From positions 248,001 to 312,000 of the forward strand of contig JALHQT010000001.1 of the NCBI GenBank assembly GCA_022841825.1: 64,000 bases of DNA. The letters run 5' to 3'. This DNA comes from Anaerolineae bacterium. GTDB taxonomy: Bacteria > Chloroflexota > Anaerolineae > Aggregatilineales > Phototrophicaceae. The translations under genes were made by a program, and so were the position numbers. Below are positions 27,572-35,831 of this stretch, piece after piece. Positions within the stretch are counted from its first letter, which is position 1. Every line of letters starts with the position of its first letter. The notes under the pieces were generated by a model. It was not told the origin of the DNA. It made no database searches and saw nothing but the letters and a program-made list of their open reading frames with translations.

Positions 27572-27716
27572 ACCGGCATCCTCGTCAGTGTATTGATAGT
27601 GTCGGCGTGTTGGTACACGTTTGGATGTAATTGCCAAAGTTTGGACAGATTGCATTATGACAAGCGACCAGTATACCCAGATTGGTTGTCCAGGTATCAC
27701 TGTGAAAGCGCATGAA

Positions 27717-27726
27717 ATTTGTGCAT
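27717..27726 (-). promoter_or_regulatory. ATTTGTGCAT motif in the gltB leader region
   Basis: Shares ATTTGTRCA with 21033-21043 and 29459-29468. It lies just beside site B, in the 218-base gap between the second PucR gene and gltB. Confidence 0.3.
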
Positions 27727-27732
27727 TAAGCA

Positions 27733-27751
27733 CTTGTGCATAATGTACAAG
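27733..27751. promoter_or_regulatory. Inverted repeat, candidate PucR-type operator (site B)
   Basis: CTTGT-N9-ACAAG, with arms extendable to CTTGTGCAT / ATGTACAAG (one mismatch). It lies about 160 bases before the gltB start. It is nearly the same as site A upstream of the first PucR gene (15 of 19 bases). A related half-site, CATTATGACAAGCG, lies at 27653-27666. Confidence 0.55.
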
Positions 27752-27789
27752 CGGACTGATATTCTGCCGTTCGCACCCGCCTGGTGAGA

Positions 27790-29436
27790 TTACTGGGGTG
27801 GCAGAAGGCGTCGAATTGCCAGCGCAAGGTGCAGCCCAAGGCGTATTTCCGGACGGTCGAGATCTATCTGGGCGATCTCGTTGATGCGGCTCATGCGATA
27901 GAGCAGGGTGTTGCGATGTACGATCAGCGCTTCTGCTGTCTGGCTGAGATTACCATGACATTCGAAAAAGGCTTCCAGAGTCTTGATCAAGTCGGCGTTC
28001 TGCTTGTGATCATAATCGAGCAGCGCGCCCAGCGTACGTTGACAGAAGTGCTGGAGTTTGTCGCGGTCGGTGAGGCTGATGATGAGCTGGTAGGCACCAA
28101 GGTCGCCGATGTAGAGGGGTTGTTCGCTGCCGAGGCGTGTTGCCAAGCCCAGTGCCTGTCGTCCTTCATCGTAGCTCCCCCTCCAGCCAGACACGTCCTG
28201 CGCAGGCTGCCCAACCCCGATTGAGATCTTCGCGCTGGGATACTGCTGATGCAGATCTGCGTTCACCATGCGCGCGAATTTCTTCGTTTGTTCCAGCGAG
28301 TCCTTTGAGTCTTTTGGCAGCCCCAAAAAGATGATCACTTCGCCTTCGCGTTCGTGCGTCCACACAAGGGTAGGCAGCGGGCTGCTTGCAACGAGCGCAT
28401 TGATCGTGGTCTCCAGTCGCCTAAGCGAGGGCGTTTTTTCTCCGCGCCACGCAACAATGATGGCAACGTGAGGTTGCGTCATGTCATGTTCGAGGCGCTC
28501 ACCCTGCTTCATCGCTTCCTGCGGCGTGACGTCACCGATCAGCACGCGGTCCAGAAACGTGCCTCGCAATCGCTTTTCGGTATCACTGATCGCCTTCGCT
28601 TTTGCCATCTCGATTGCGCAGGCAGCCGCGCCGTGTTCAGCGACGAGCTGGTCAATGTCATCCAGGTCGGTGTCACGTCCAATGATCGACAGATAGCCGC
28701 GTCCCATGTCCTTGCTGATAATCGGAGCGACAAACCGTGCCAGCCCCGGTGTTGGGAGCGATTGGATGATAACGGGGTTATCGATTTCGGCGACTTTTTG
28801 GCGATCCTGGAGTTCTACCGGGAGATTATCGAGTTTCTTGAGAAAAAGTTCGACATCCTCCCAATACGCAACGGACTGTGGCTGCAACTGCGTGCCGATC
28901 AGTTGCAGTCGCTTATCCTGGACGACGATGGCTTTGTTGGTCAGGCGTGCCATCGCATTAATGAGATCCTGGATGCCTTCATTGCGCAGGGATATTTGCG
29001 TGAGTTGGCGGTAGATTTGCGTTCCACGCCGCTCGATCTGCCCTTTTCGGTCGACCAGCAAACTGACAATCGCTTTTTCCACGACGCGGGCGCGCGTACT
29101 GGGCGGCAAAGCGAGCAGCGGCATGTTGAAGGCGGTTGCCTCGGCAATGATTGCGCTGTTTGGTGGTTCATTTAGTACCACTGCCGCAGCATCGAGATCG
29201 CATGCCCAGCGCAGCACATCGAGATCGCTGACCTGTCGCAGCCCGGTTTCCGGCGTTGCGATGATGATCATCTCGTTGGCTTGCAACGCCTTGGGCAGCG
29301 TACTGTTCTCCGGATAGATCACGGTCGCCCAGGTGACTGTCCGACTCAACAGCCCATTACCCGCGATGACTTTTGTTCCCAGCGGCAAGGCGAGCTTACG
29401 AACATCTTCAACAGTTACGTGGTCTGGTGCGTCCAT
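27790..29436 (-). CDS. PucR/CdaR-family transcriptional regulator (second of two)
   Basis: 548 aa. The N-terminal PucR domain (VEDVRKLALPLGTKVIAGNGLLSRTVTW, in pieces) runs to about residue 125, ending VEKAIVSLLVDRKGQIERRG. A central CdaR-type region follows. The C-terminal HTH has the family motif ECHGNLSQTAEALIVHRNTLLYRMSRINEI (split here). It is a clear paralogue of the gene at 21114. It is transcribed toward gltB with a 218-base gap containing inverted repeats, so gltB is the natural candidate target. The ligand is unknown. Confidence 0.9.
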   Translation of the reverse strand: MDAPDHVTVEDVRKLALPLGTKVIAGNGLLSRTVTWATVIYPENSTLPKALQANEMIIIATPETGLRQVSDLDVLRWACDLDAAAVVLNEPPNSAIIAEATAFNMPLLALPPSTRARVVEKAIVSLLVDRKGQIERRGTQIYRQLTQISLRNEGIQDLINAMARLTNKAIVVQDKRLQLIGTQLQPQSVAYWEDVELFLKKLDNLPVELQDRQKVAEIDNPVIIQSLPTPGLARFVAPIISKDMGRGYLSIIGRDTDLDDIDQLVAEHGAAACAIEMAKAKAISDTEKRLRGTFLDRVLIGDVTPQEAMKQGERLEHDMTQPHVAIIVAWRGEKTPSLRRLETTINALVASSPLPTLVWTHEREGEVIIFLGLPKDSKDSLEQTKKFARMVNADLHQQYPSAKISIGVGQPAQDVSGWRGSYDEGRQALGLATRLGSEQPLYIGDLGAYQLIISLTDRDKLQHFCQRTLGALLDYDHKQNADLIKTLEAFFECHGNLSQTAEALIVHRNTLLYRMSRINEIAQIDLDRPEIRLGLHLALAIRRLLPPQ

Positions 29437-29458
29437 GCGTCAGTCGCCTTCGGACAAA

Positions 29459-29468
29459 TTGCACAAAT
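29459..29468 (-). promoter_or_regulatory. ATTTGTGCAA motif upstream of the second PucR-type gene
   Basis: Third copy of ATTTGTRCA in this region, 23 bases before the regulator's start codon. It may be an autoregulatory site. Confidence 0.3.
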
Positions 29469-29540
29469 TCATCCTTTGGAGATAACGCATTCATGGCACA
29501 TTGTCAAGTTGCGCATCTGCTGACATGGCTTACACGGGGT

Positions 29541-29569
29541 ATGTGGGGCGGGCATGGAAGCCCGCACAT
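29541..29569. repeat. GC-rich extragenic palindrome
   Basis: Stem GCGGGC / GCCCGC (29548-29565) with loop ATGGAA and outer arms ATGT / ACAT. It lies just past the end of the small membrane-protein gene on the minus strand and could act as its terminator. The same stem core occurs at 12141 inside a gene. Confidence 0.55.
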
Positions 29570-29572
29570 TGT

Positions 29573-29959
29573 TTATGTATCGCCCGTGATGATCCCAAAG
29601 AGGATGACAAAGAAGAAGACAATCAGCGATGCGCCGCCGAACTGCTGCGTAGGATCGACATACAGGCTGTAGGCGAGGAAGAGGACGAGGACGACTCCGC
29701 CGAGCCATGTGATTGGGCTGACACGGTAGCCGCGAGAATACTGGTAAAACCCCGAACCCAGCATGACGACTGCGCCGGTAAAGGGGATGAACCAGGTTGG
29801 CAGCGTGAGATTGATTTCTTGACCCAGGACACCCAGGGCGATGACGCCCACAAGGGATGCCCATGTCATCAATTCGATACGTCCTTCACGCTCGCTCTTG
29901 CCTCCGCGTGGTCGGTCATCGTAGTTCCGCCCACGCCGAGAGTTTCGTCTTCGCGCCAC
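29573..29959 (-). CDS. Small membrane protein of unknown function
   Basis: 128 aa from GTG 29959, which has GGAGG six bases upstream. A basic N-terminus (MARRRNSRRGRNYDDRPRGG) is followed by three or four membrane helices: WASLVGVIALGVLGQEI, WFIPFTGAVVMLGSGFY, ITWLGGVVLVLFLAYSLY and ASLIVFFFVILFGIITG. It is divergent from pfkA. No family was recognised. Confidence 0.65.
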   Translation of the reverse strand: MARRRNSRRGRNYDDRPRGGKSEREGRIELMTWASLVGVIALGVLGQEINLTLPTWFIPFTGAVVMLGSGFYQYSRGYRVSPITWLGGVVLVLFLAYSLYVDPTQQFGGASLIVFFFVILFGIITGDT

Positions 29960-30128
29960 GCTCCGCCTCCTTATCTGACAGTCGAAAGTGGAACAATTGT
30001 ATCAGAAATTGCCGCTCTGCCAAGAAAATGTCACGCTGTCCAGGTTTCCGACGCAGGGCGAGCAGACAAGCGCGACAGGGGGCGCTACAATTCTGGGTCA
30101 CAGCCTGCGTACGAAGGGAAGAAGACCA

Positions 30129-31208
30129 GTGAAACGCATCGGGATACTGACGGGTGGTGGAGATGCGCCCGGATTAAATGCTGTCATACGCGCGGTGGTT
30201 CTCACTGCCATCAATCGCTACGGTTGGGAGGTCATCGGTATACGGCAGGGGTTTGATGGTCTTCTCTCCGGGCTGCCAACCGTGAAGCTTGATGAGTTGG
30301 CGGTTCGCGACCTTCTCTTGCGCGGCGGCACCATACTGGGGGCTGTGAATCGGGGCAATCCATTCATGCGCAAGCTGACGAAGCCAGACGGAACGTCGGA
30401 AATGGTGGATGTCGCCGACGAGGTGCTCCGCCGCATGGACGACCTGAAGCTCGATGCCCTGATTGCGGCGGGCGGAGATGGCACAATGGCGGCAGCGCTG
30501 CGCCTCGTCGAGATGGGTGCCAGGATCGTGGGCGTCCCAAAGACAATCGACAATGATCTTGCCAATACGGATGTAACATTCGGCTTTGATACTGCGCTGG
30601 TGACGGCGACGGAAGCGCTGGATAAGCTGCAAACCACCGCGGAGAGTCATGACCGCGTGATGGTGCTGGAGGTCATGGGGCGTAACGCAGGTTGGATCGC
30701 CTTGACAACCGGCGTCGCAGGCGGCGCAGATGCCATCCTGATTCCTGAGATCCCGTTCAGTGTTGAGGTGGTGTGCAACAAGATCAAGGAATTGTTCGCC
30801 AATGGGCAGCACTATGCTCTAGTGGTTGTCGCGGAGGGTGCGCACCCCATCAGTGGCGAACAACAGTATTTGATTAAGGGCGACGCGATTTACGAGGCAC
30901 GGCTGGGCGGGGTGGGGTATCTCGTTGGTAATGCGCTGCAAGACTGCACAGGTGCCGAGGTTCGCGTAAGTGTGCTTGGACATGTTCAGCGGGGAGGACA
31001 ACCCACTCCGCGTGACCGCTGGTTGGCGAGCAGGTTTGGCGTGGCATCCGTCCAATTTGTCGCCGAGTCCAAGTGGGGATACATGGTCGCACTGCATGGC
31101 ACGAAGATCGCGGCAGCGCCGATGAAAGACGTCATCGACATCAAGCGGGTTGATCCCCAGGGAGAAATGGTTCAGACGGCGCGCAGCCTGGGGATCGTCT
31201 TTGGTTAG
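30129..31208 (+). CDS. pfkA: 6-phosphofructokinase (ATP-type Gly with PPi-type Lys)
   Basis: 359 aa from GTG 30129, giving the standard N-terminus VKRIGILTGGGDAPGLNAVIR. It phosphorylates fructose 6-phosphate in glycolysis. The phosphate-donor motif reads GGDGT (Gly, as in ATP enzymes), while the next motif is PKTIDND (Lys, as in PPi-dependent or mixed-group enzymes; classical ATP enzymes have PGTIDND). Donor use is therefore uncertain, most likely ATP. Substrate residues in LEVMGRNAGWIAL and LGHVQRGGQPTPRDR are intact. It is a single gene, convergent with the unknown operon that follows. Confidence 0.95.
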   Translation: MKRIGILTGGGDAPGLNAVIRAVVLTAINRYGWEVIGIRQGFDGLLSGLPTVKLDELAVRDLLLRGGTILGAVNRGNPFMRKLTKPDGTSEMVDVADEVLRRMDDLKLDALIAAGGDGTMAAALRLVEMGARIVGVPKTIDNDLANTDVTFGFDTALVTATEALDKLQTTAESHDRVMVLEVMGRNAGWIALTTGVAGGADAILIPEIPFSVEVVCNKIKELFANGQHYALVVVAEGAHPISGEQQYLIKGDAIYEARLGGVGYLVGNALQDCTGAEVRVSVLGHVQRGGQPTPRDRWLASRFGVASVQFVAESKWGYMVALHGTKIAAAPMKDVIDIKRVDPQGEMVQTARSLGIVFG

Positions 31209-31218
31209 GCTTGAAGAA

Positions 31219-31644
31219 TCACGGCTTCGATTTTTCTTCCAGCAGGCGGGCATGGCTGCCTTGCCAGAAGCTTTCTGAACGGGTGAACTTCGTGATCTTG
31301 ATGTCTGCGAATTTCGGCAGCAGTTTGATCATCAGGGGCGGTAGTTGATCCCAGGTTTCGCCGAGGATGAGCGCGTTCAATTGGTCCGCCATTTGCCCAG
31401 CCCAACCCCAGCGCATACGGAGTTCGTCCGCCTTCATCCAGTAGTCGCGCTTTTCCCAGGCAATGGCGGACTGGTCGATACCCGCATCGATTTCGCGCAG
31501 GCAATAGACGATAGCCGCTGCCATGTCTTTGGCGTCGCCGTCCAGTTCTGATTTCTGGCTCAGGTGGCGCAGAAGCTCTGCGCCGGTGCGCATGAGTTGA
31601 TTGCGCGTTTTTCCGGTGCTGTCCGGATTGATCACTCGTCCCAT
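31219..31644 (-). CDS. Unknown helical protein, third gene of a three-gene operon
   Basis: 141 aa from ATG 31644 with GGGGA five bases upstream (GTG 31662, overlapping the previous TAG, is an alternative). It is predominantly helical and charged (TRNQLMRTGAELLRHLSQKS; AIAWEKRDYWMKADELRMRW). There is no signal peptide or membrane segment. No known family was recognised. It is translated directly after the 146-aa unknown protein and so is expected to work with it. Confidence 0.6.
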   Translation of the reverse strand: MGRVINPDSTGKTRNQLMRTGAELLRHLSQKSELDGDAKDMAAAIVYCLREIDAGIDQSAIAWEKRDYWMKADELRMRWGWAGQMADQLNALILGETWDQLPPLMIKLLPKFADIKITKFTRSESFWQGSHARLLEEKSKP

Positions 31645-31661
31645 CGTGTCCCCTAATGGCA

Positions 31662-32102
31662 CTAAGACTGATACGGTCGGATACCTTTATAGACGCGGGT
31701 GCCCCCTATGGTTTTGAGAATGGTGGCTGCTGGTCGCGCCGTGCGTTCTTCCAGTTCATGCGCGGAAAGGGGCTGGTTTCCGTTAGATAAGAACACGCGG
31801 AAGATGCTGTCGATCAGTGACGTTTGCTGATTGATGAAGTTTGGGTCACGCGCGGCGATCTGGACGGCAAGCCCAAGTTCATCGACCTCCATCACTTCGC
31901 CGGTCACCGGGTCAATAAAATCCAGGGTCACGGATTCTGTCGCCTGTGAGAGCTTCTCGCGCTGTTCCGGCAGTAGGTGGCTAAGGATATAGATGCGAAG
32001 ATCTTCTTCGGTGTTCTTTTCCCACCAGGTGTAATCAATGTGGTACCTGGTGTCCAGCGTTGGTTTGACGAGTGCGCTGGGTTTACCTGAGGGTGGTTGC
32101 AT
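31662..32102 (-). CDS. Unknown protein with C-terminal HTH-like segment, second gene of the operon
   Basis: 146 aa. The middle part contains a segment with LDFIDPVTGEVMEVDELGLAV. The end (PLSAHELEERTARPAATILK, then GGTRVYKGIRP) looks like a small winged helix-turn-helix. It starts 11 bases after the 523-aa protein and is followed at once by the 141-aa gene. No homologue could be named. Confidence 0.6.
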   Translation of the reverse strand: MQPPSGKPSALVKPTLDTRYHIDYTWWEKNTEEDLRIYILSHLLPEQREKLSQATESVTLDFIDPVTGEVMEVDELGLAVQIAARDPNFINQQTSLIDSIFRVFLSNGNQPLSAHELEERTARPAATILKTIGGTRVYKGIRPYQS

Positions 32103-32113
32103 TGGGCGCGTTC

Positions 32114-33685
32114 CTATTTCTCAGCCAGCTTCCAATAGAGATTGCCAACATACTCAAAGTCCGGGTTGCTAATCAGCGTTGCCAGAACCGGACCTGGTGG
32201 GCAGCGTCGGAGGACGTTGACCGTGCTGTATATCGTCCTGGCGTGGACGGTCGCCTGCGGGGAGAATCGCCCCATTTCAGTCAGGATGTTCCGGATGATC
32301 GCGGCGAGCGGTCGGCGCTGCGTGCGCGCCTGGTCGGCAAGCGCATCCACGCCACCAATATCGTCGGTGCCAAGGATCATGAGTGAATCGTATTCGGCGC
32401 CAATCGAGCGCTTCTGTTCCTCGAACGCCATCAGGTTGTTCTTGGGAGAGACGAGTTTGACATACTCGGTACGCGGACGGTAGGCGTTGAAGTCGATGAT
32501 GATCCTGCCGGGGTCTTCATCCTGATGGACGGTGATATACGCGCCAATCGGCAGCTTGTGTTTGCGGTAGAAGCGCCCGACACCGAAGACATAACGATCT
32601 TCGCGCACAACCCATCCGACCGATTCTTCGCCATCCATGCCATCTACCAACGTCACATTGACGCGCGGGGCACGCAGCGCAGTTGGGAAGATGTGGCGCA
32701 TCTTGGCATTAAGGGGGAATGTTGCCATGCGGCGGTGAGGATATAGCAGGGTAATCGTCGCCGACGTAATCTCTTCGTCTTCGTCAATCGTGATTGGGGA
32801 ATGCTCATCGTCCAATTCTTCTTCGAGCGTAAGCATTTCCTGAGTCAGCAAGGATGGGTCATAGTCAATGGGCGTATATTGAAGGACCGCCGGAGTTGAG
32901 CGGACTTCTGGCGGTTCCATACGTGTCAGGAACCACAAGACCCGCCCGGTTGGACCCACTTCATCAAAGCGGTTGTCTTTGCTGAGGGCATGGTTCATGC
33001 TGAAAACCTGAAGCGATGGTGGCGCATCGCCCAACCCACCAACCTGCTCCAGGATTTCGTCGGTTGTCATGGGTCCGCCCTCATCAAGATCGAGGATGGC
33101 TTCTGCGAGATTGAGGTGTCCGATATTCACATCCAGTATCAGACTGCGCGGAAACCATTTGCCGGCAATTGGCACAATTTCCTGGTTGGCTTCTAAGCGC
33201 TTGCGCAGTTCGTCGAGAATGCGACCCTTATCGCTTGCCAGCGCCGCATTCGGGTCGATTTCGACCTGACCGGGCATCAATACCGTGCTCACGTCCAGTT
33301 CGCTTAAGGCATGGGGCGTCTTGAGTTCGGCGGCGAAACTGCGTTCCCGCTTTGGATCGTCAAACTGGACGGTGATCACGCGGAAGCTGCCATACTCCGG
33401 ATTGTTGCCGTCGCGAATCCTGATCACGGGTGCAACATCATTGTTGCTGTTTGTGAACATCAACTGATCGCCGACGTTGTAGGCATCACAGGGACGGTAC
33501 ACACTTACTTTCGCATAGCGCTCGCGGATCTGGTCTGCATCTACGCGCAAGCGATTTTCGATCAGGGCGAGGGCGAGTTCCTTGAGGCTGAGAGGTGTTT
33601 CCCGTTCCAAGAGCAGATTGGTCAGGTAGTCCAAATCATCGTCCGTGATGCGTAATTTTCCTGCCCATATCTGGCTATGGCTCAA
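32114..33685 (-). CDS. Large unknown protein with several winged-helix-like segments, first gene of the operon
   Basis: 523 aa from TTG 33685, which has GGAG eight bases upstream; no ATG fits. Three segments look like winged-helix or HARE-HTH units: residues about 13-70 (TPLSLKELALALIENRLR), about 210-265 (GPMTTDEILEQVGG...GPTGRVLWFL) and the C-terminus (RRPLAAIIRNILTEMGRFSP...YVGNLYWKLAEK). Between them lies an acidic linker (EEELDDEHSPITIDEDEE) and a beta-rich module (about 310-410). This suggests a DNA-binding or nucleoprotein role, by inference. A clear sigma-70-type promoter lies upstream. Confidence 0.65.
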   Translation of the reverse strand: MSHSQIWAGKLRITDDDLDYLTNLLLERETPLSLKELALALIENRLRVDADQIRERYAKVSVYRPCDAYNVGDQLMFTNSNNDVAPVIRIRDGNNPEYGSFRVITVQFDDPKRERSFAAELKTPHALSELDVSTVLMPGQVEIDPNAALASDKGRILDELRKRLEANQEIVPIAGKWFPRSLILDVNIGHLNLAEAILDLDEGGPMTTDEILEQVGGLGDAPPSLQVFSMNHALSKDNRFDEVGPTGRVLWFLTRMEPPEVRSTPAVLQYTPIDYDPSLLTQEMLTLEEELDDEHSPITIDEDEEITSATITLLYPHRRMATFPLNAKMRHIFPTALRAPRVNVTLVDGMDGEESVGWVVREDRYVFGVGRFYRKHKLPIGAYITVHQDEDPGRIIIDFNAYRPRTEYVKLVSPKNNLMAFEEQKRSIGAEYDSLMILGTDDIGGVDALADQARTQRRPLAAIIRNILTEMGRFSPQATVHARTIYSTVNVLRRCPPGPVLATLISNPDFEYVGNLYWKLAEK

Positions 33686-33733
33686 TGTTTGGCTCCGTAT
33701 GGTGAAGATTCGTTCCGTTGAATATCGATTGAC

Positions 33734-33763
33734 AGTATAGCGGAGTGGACAGAAGCTTTGCAA
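33734..33763 (-). promoter_or_regulatory. Sigma-70-type promoter of the three-gene unknown operon
   Basis: On the minus strand: TTGCAA (33763-33758), an 18-base spacer, then TATACT (33739-33734). The expected start of transcription is near 33727, about 40 bases before the TTG start. It is divergent from the rpmH promoter. Confidence 0.65.
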
Positions 33764-33771
33764 GCGTCGGG

Positions 33772-33801
33772 TTGACCGCTGCTGTGACCGTCGTTTATAC
33801 T
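33772..33801 (+). promoter_or_regulatory. Sigma-70-type promoter of the rpmH-rnpA-yidD-yidC-jag cluster
   Basis: TTGACC (33772-33777), an 18-base spacer, then TATACT (33796-33801), about 41 bases before the rpmH ATG. This is the best promoter seen in the window. Confidence 0.75.
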
Positions 33802-33842
33802 TACCCTTTAGAGTCGTTGTACATGGTAAGGAACTCTACTTC

Positions 33843-34022
33843 ATGTCTACCAAGCGTACCTATCAGCCCAAAATCCGCCGCCGTCAGCGCGTGCATGGCT
33901 TTCGTTCACGCATGTCGACGCGTACCGGGCGCAAGGTCTTGAAGCTGCGCCGTCAGCGTGGTCGTCACGAACTGACCGTGCAGATGCGTCACGTCAAGCG
34001 CATTAACTGGAAGTCGCACTAA
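33843..34022 (+). CDS. rpmH: 50S ribosomal protein L34
   Basis: 59 aa, highly basic. The L34 signature is complete: [20 protein letters not shown], then [10 protein letters not shown], with the RR..GR..L run after it. The C-terminal extension ([17 protein letters not shown]) makes it slightly longer than the usual 44-47 aa. AAGGA precedes the ATG. It heads the conserved rpmH-rnpA-yidD-yidC-jag order. Confidence 0.95.
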   Translation: MSTKRTYQPKIRRRQRVHGFRSRMSTRTGRKVLKLRRQRGRHELTVQMRHVKRINWKSH

Positions 34023-34043
34023 GCGGCGTGCCGCGAGTGTGGG

Positions 34044-34388
34044 ATGGCGCGGCTCTTCCGATTGCGTAGTCGTGTGGATTTTGCACGGCTGCGCGAACAA
34101 GGGCGTGTGCTGCGGCACGCGTGGGTAAGTATGAGCGTGGTGCGCAATGCACTTCCACAGAATCGCTACGGTTATATCACTGGCAGGGCGGTGGGGAATG
34201 CTGTGCGAAGAAATCGGGTGCGCCGCCTTCTGCGCGAAGCGGTTCGCCGTCAGCATCGGCAGTTGCAACCTGGTTTTGACATTCTGTTGATCGCCCGTCC
34301 TGCACTTGGTGATCGAACGCTGGATGAGATCGTCGTCGTATTGGCAGAGTTGGCTCGCCAAGCTGGGGTCTTAAAAGCAGAAGCATGA
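34044..34388 (+). CDS. rnpA: Ribonuclease P protein component
   Basis: 114 aa. RnpA binds RNase P RNA and helps mature the 5' ends of tRNAs. The N-terminus [20 protein letters not shown] fits the family, and the conserved RNR motif is present ([18 protein letters not shown]). ATG 34044 is the first in-frame start after rpmH. The gene ends with a four-base ATGA overlap into yidD. The surrounding gene order supports the call. Confidence 0.93.
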   Translation: MARLFRLRSRVDFARLREQGRVLRHAWVSMSVVRNALPQNRYGYITGRAVGNAVRRNRVRRLLREAVRRQHRQLQPGFDILLIARPALGDRTLDEIVVVLAELARQAGVLKAEA

Positions 34389-34594
34389 AAAGTCTGGCGC
34401 TGGCGCTCATTCGGTTCTACAAAAAATTCATCTCGCCCGCTCTCCCCTCTGCCTGTCGATTTGAACCCACCTGCTCGGTGTACACCTACCAGGCGATTGA
34501 GAAATATGGGGTGATCAAGGGGTCCTGGATGGGGATGAAACGTATCGCCCGCTGCCACCCATTTCATCCGGGTGGTTATGACCCCGTCCCCTAA
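34385..34594 (+). CDS. yidD: Membrane protein insertion efficiency factor YidD
   Basis: 69 aa, usual length. An N-terminal amphipathic helix ([17 protein letters not shown]) is followed by the conserved Cys-containing core [36 protein letters not shown]. It assists YidC-dependent membrane insertion. It overlaps rnpA by four bases (ATGA). Confidence 0.95.
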   Translation: MKSLALALIRFYKKFISPALPSACRFEPTCSVYTYQAIEKYGVIKGSWMGMKRIARCHPFHPGGYDPVP

Positions 34595-34612
34595 TGATTG
34601 AGGAGTTTTGTC

Positions 34613-35809
34613 TTGACCTCATCGCTACTGCCTGTGAAGCCTGGGCGCGTCATACTCTCGTTGGGCGCGCTTGCACTCCTGGTGTTGGTTGGTTGCGTGC
34701 CGCTGCCGATTGATCCGAGTTGGGCTTCCGTATCGATCCTGAATGAAGATCAGCATATTCTGTATGCATTTCACGACCGCGTGACATTGATCGATCCGCT
34801 GGATGGCTCGCCGGTCGAACTCCGCGATAGTGAAGGCAATGTGCGCGTGGACACGGCGTCGGGCAACCCGCTGCTGTGGGATGTGCGCTTGCAGGCACAG
34901 CCTGCGACACAATTCTATTCCGCGCCCGTCGTCGGCGATGAGTTCACGCTGCTGTTCCCGACCTATTCGCGGCGCATCTATGAGATCGATACCGCTGCGG
35001 CGCGCATCAACAATCCGGAGGGACGGCTGATCGAGGATGAGTCGACGACGAATCATATTGTCACCGACATTCTTGCGACCGAGGACAGCCTTTATGTTCC
35101 TTTGAGTGAAGGTGACATCAAGGCAGTCAATCGCAGCGATTGGTCTGTACGCTGGCGCTTTGATACGCCGTTCGGAGTCTGGGCACCGCCGCAGATCGTC
35201 GAAAATCTTCTGATTTTCAGCTCATTGGATCACTCGCTCTACGCTCTTGATCCGCAGAGTGGCGACGAAATCTGGCGCGTGGATCTGGGCGGGGCACTGA
35301 CCAGCGCGCCTGCGTTCTCCGGCGGGTTTCTCTATGTCGGTTCCTTTGCAAATCGCCTGTTCAAGATTAGTCTTGAGGGTGACATTGTCGCGGAATTCAC
35401 GACGCGAGATTGGGTCTGGGGTACACCTGCTGTTGCCGACGATGGAGCTACGCTCTACGTAGGCGATTCAAGCGGGTGGGTGTATGCCGTTGACATTAGC
35501 GGCAATGGCTTCAGCGAACTCTGGTCACGTCAGGTTGCACAACGCGCCGTGCGCGCGACACCGTTGGTTATCGGTGACACACTCATCATCGCCTCGCGCG
35601 ATCGTCGTGCCTATTGGCTGACGCGCGAGGATGGTGTAGAGGTGTTCAACCGGGAAGTCGCGGGCGAAATTCTGGCAAACCCAGTCCTGGTTGCGCCAAC
35701 TGAAGCGGTCTCCGAGCCGTTGGTGATTATCAGTACGATGGCGAACCAGGAAGCGCTCGTCGCCTTCACTGTCGATAATGGCGAGCGTCGCTGGGTGTAT
35801 TCCCGTTAA
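34613..35809 (+). CDS. PQQ-repeat beta-propeller lipoprotein
   Basis: 398 aa from TTG 34613, which has GAGGAG seven bases upstream. The N-terminus is a lipoprotein signal (LALLVLVGC, lipid-carrying Cys28), so the protein is exported and tethered. The rest is a PQQ/BamB-like beta-propeller: repeats such as LIFSSLDHSLYALDPQSGDE, FLYVGSFANRLFKISLEGD, TLYVGDSSGWVYAVD and LIIASRDRRAYWLTREDG. It is inserted between yidD and yidC, which are normally adjacent, so a role in protein insertion or folding outside the membrane is an inference. Confidence 0.85.
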   Translation: MTSSLLPVKPGRVILSLGALALLVLVGCVPLPIDPSWASVSILNEDQHILYAFHDRVTLIDPLDGSPVELRDSEGNVRVDTASGNPLLWDVRLQAQPATQFYSAPVVGDEFTLLFPTYSRRIYEIDTAAARINNPEGRLIEDESTTNHIVTDILATEDSLYVPLSEGDIKAVNRSDWSVRWRFDTPFGVWAPPQIVENLLIFSSLDHSLYALDPQSGDEIWRVDLGGALTSAPAFSGGFLYVGSFANRLFKISLEGDIVAEFTTRDWVWGTPAVADDGATLYVGDSSGWVYAVDISGNGFSELWSRQVAQRAVRATPLVIGDTLIIASRDRRAYWLTREDGVEVFNREVAGEILANPVLVAPTEAVSEPLVIISTMANQEALVAFTVDNGERRWVYSR

Positions 35810-35831
35810 GTCCCCTTGAGGAGACCCGTTA

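Noticed and set aside
33686-33842. Possible replication origin at the rpmH boundary
   Set aside because: rpmH-rnpA-yidC often sits near oriC, but no dnaA, parAB or mnmG is present, and no run of DnaA boxes is visible here.
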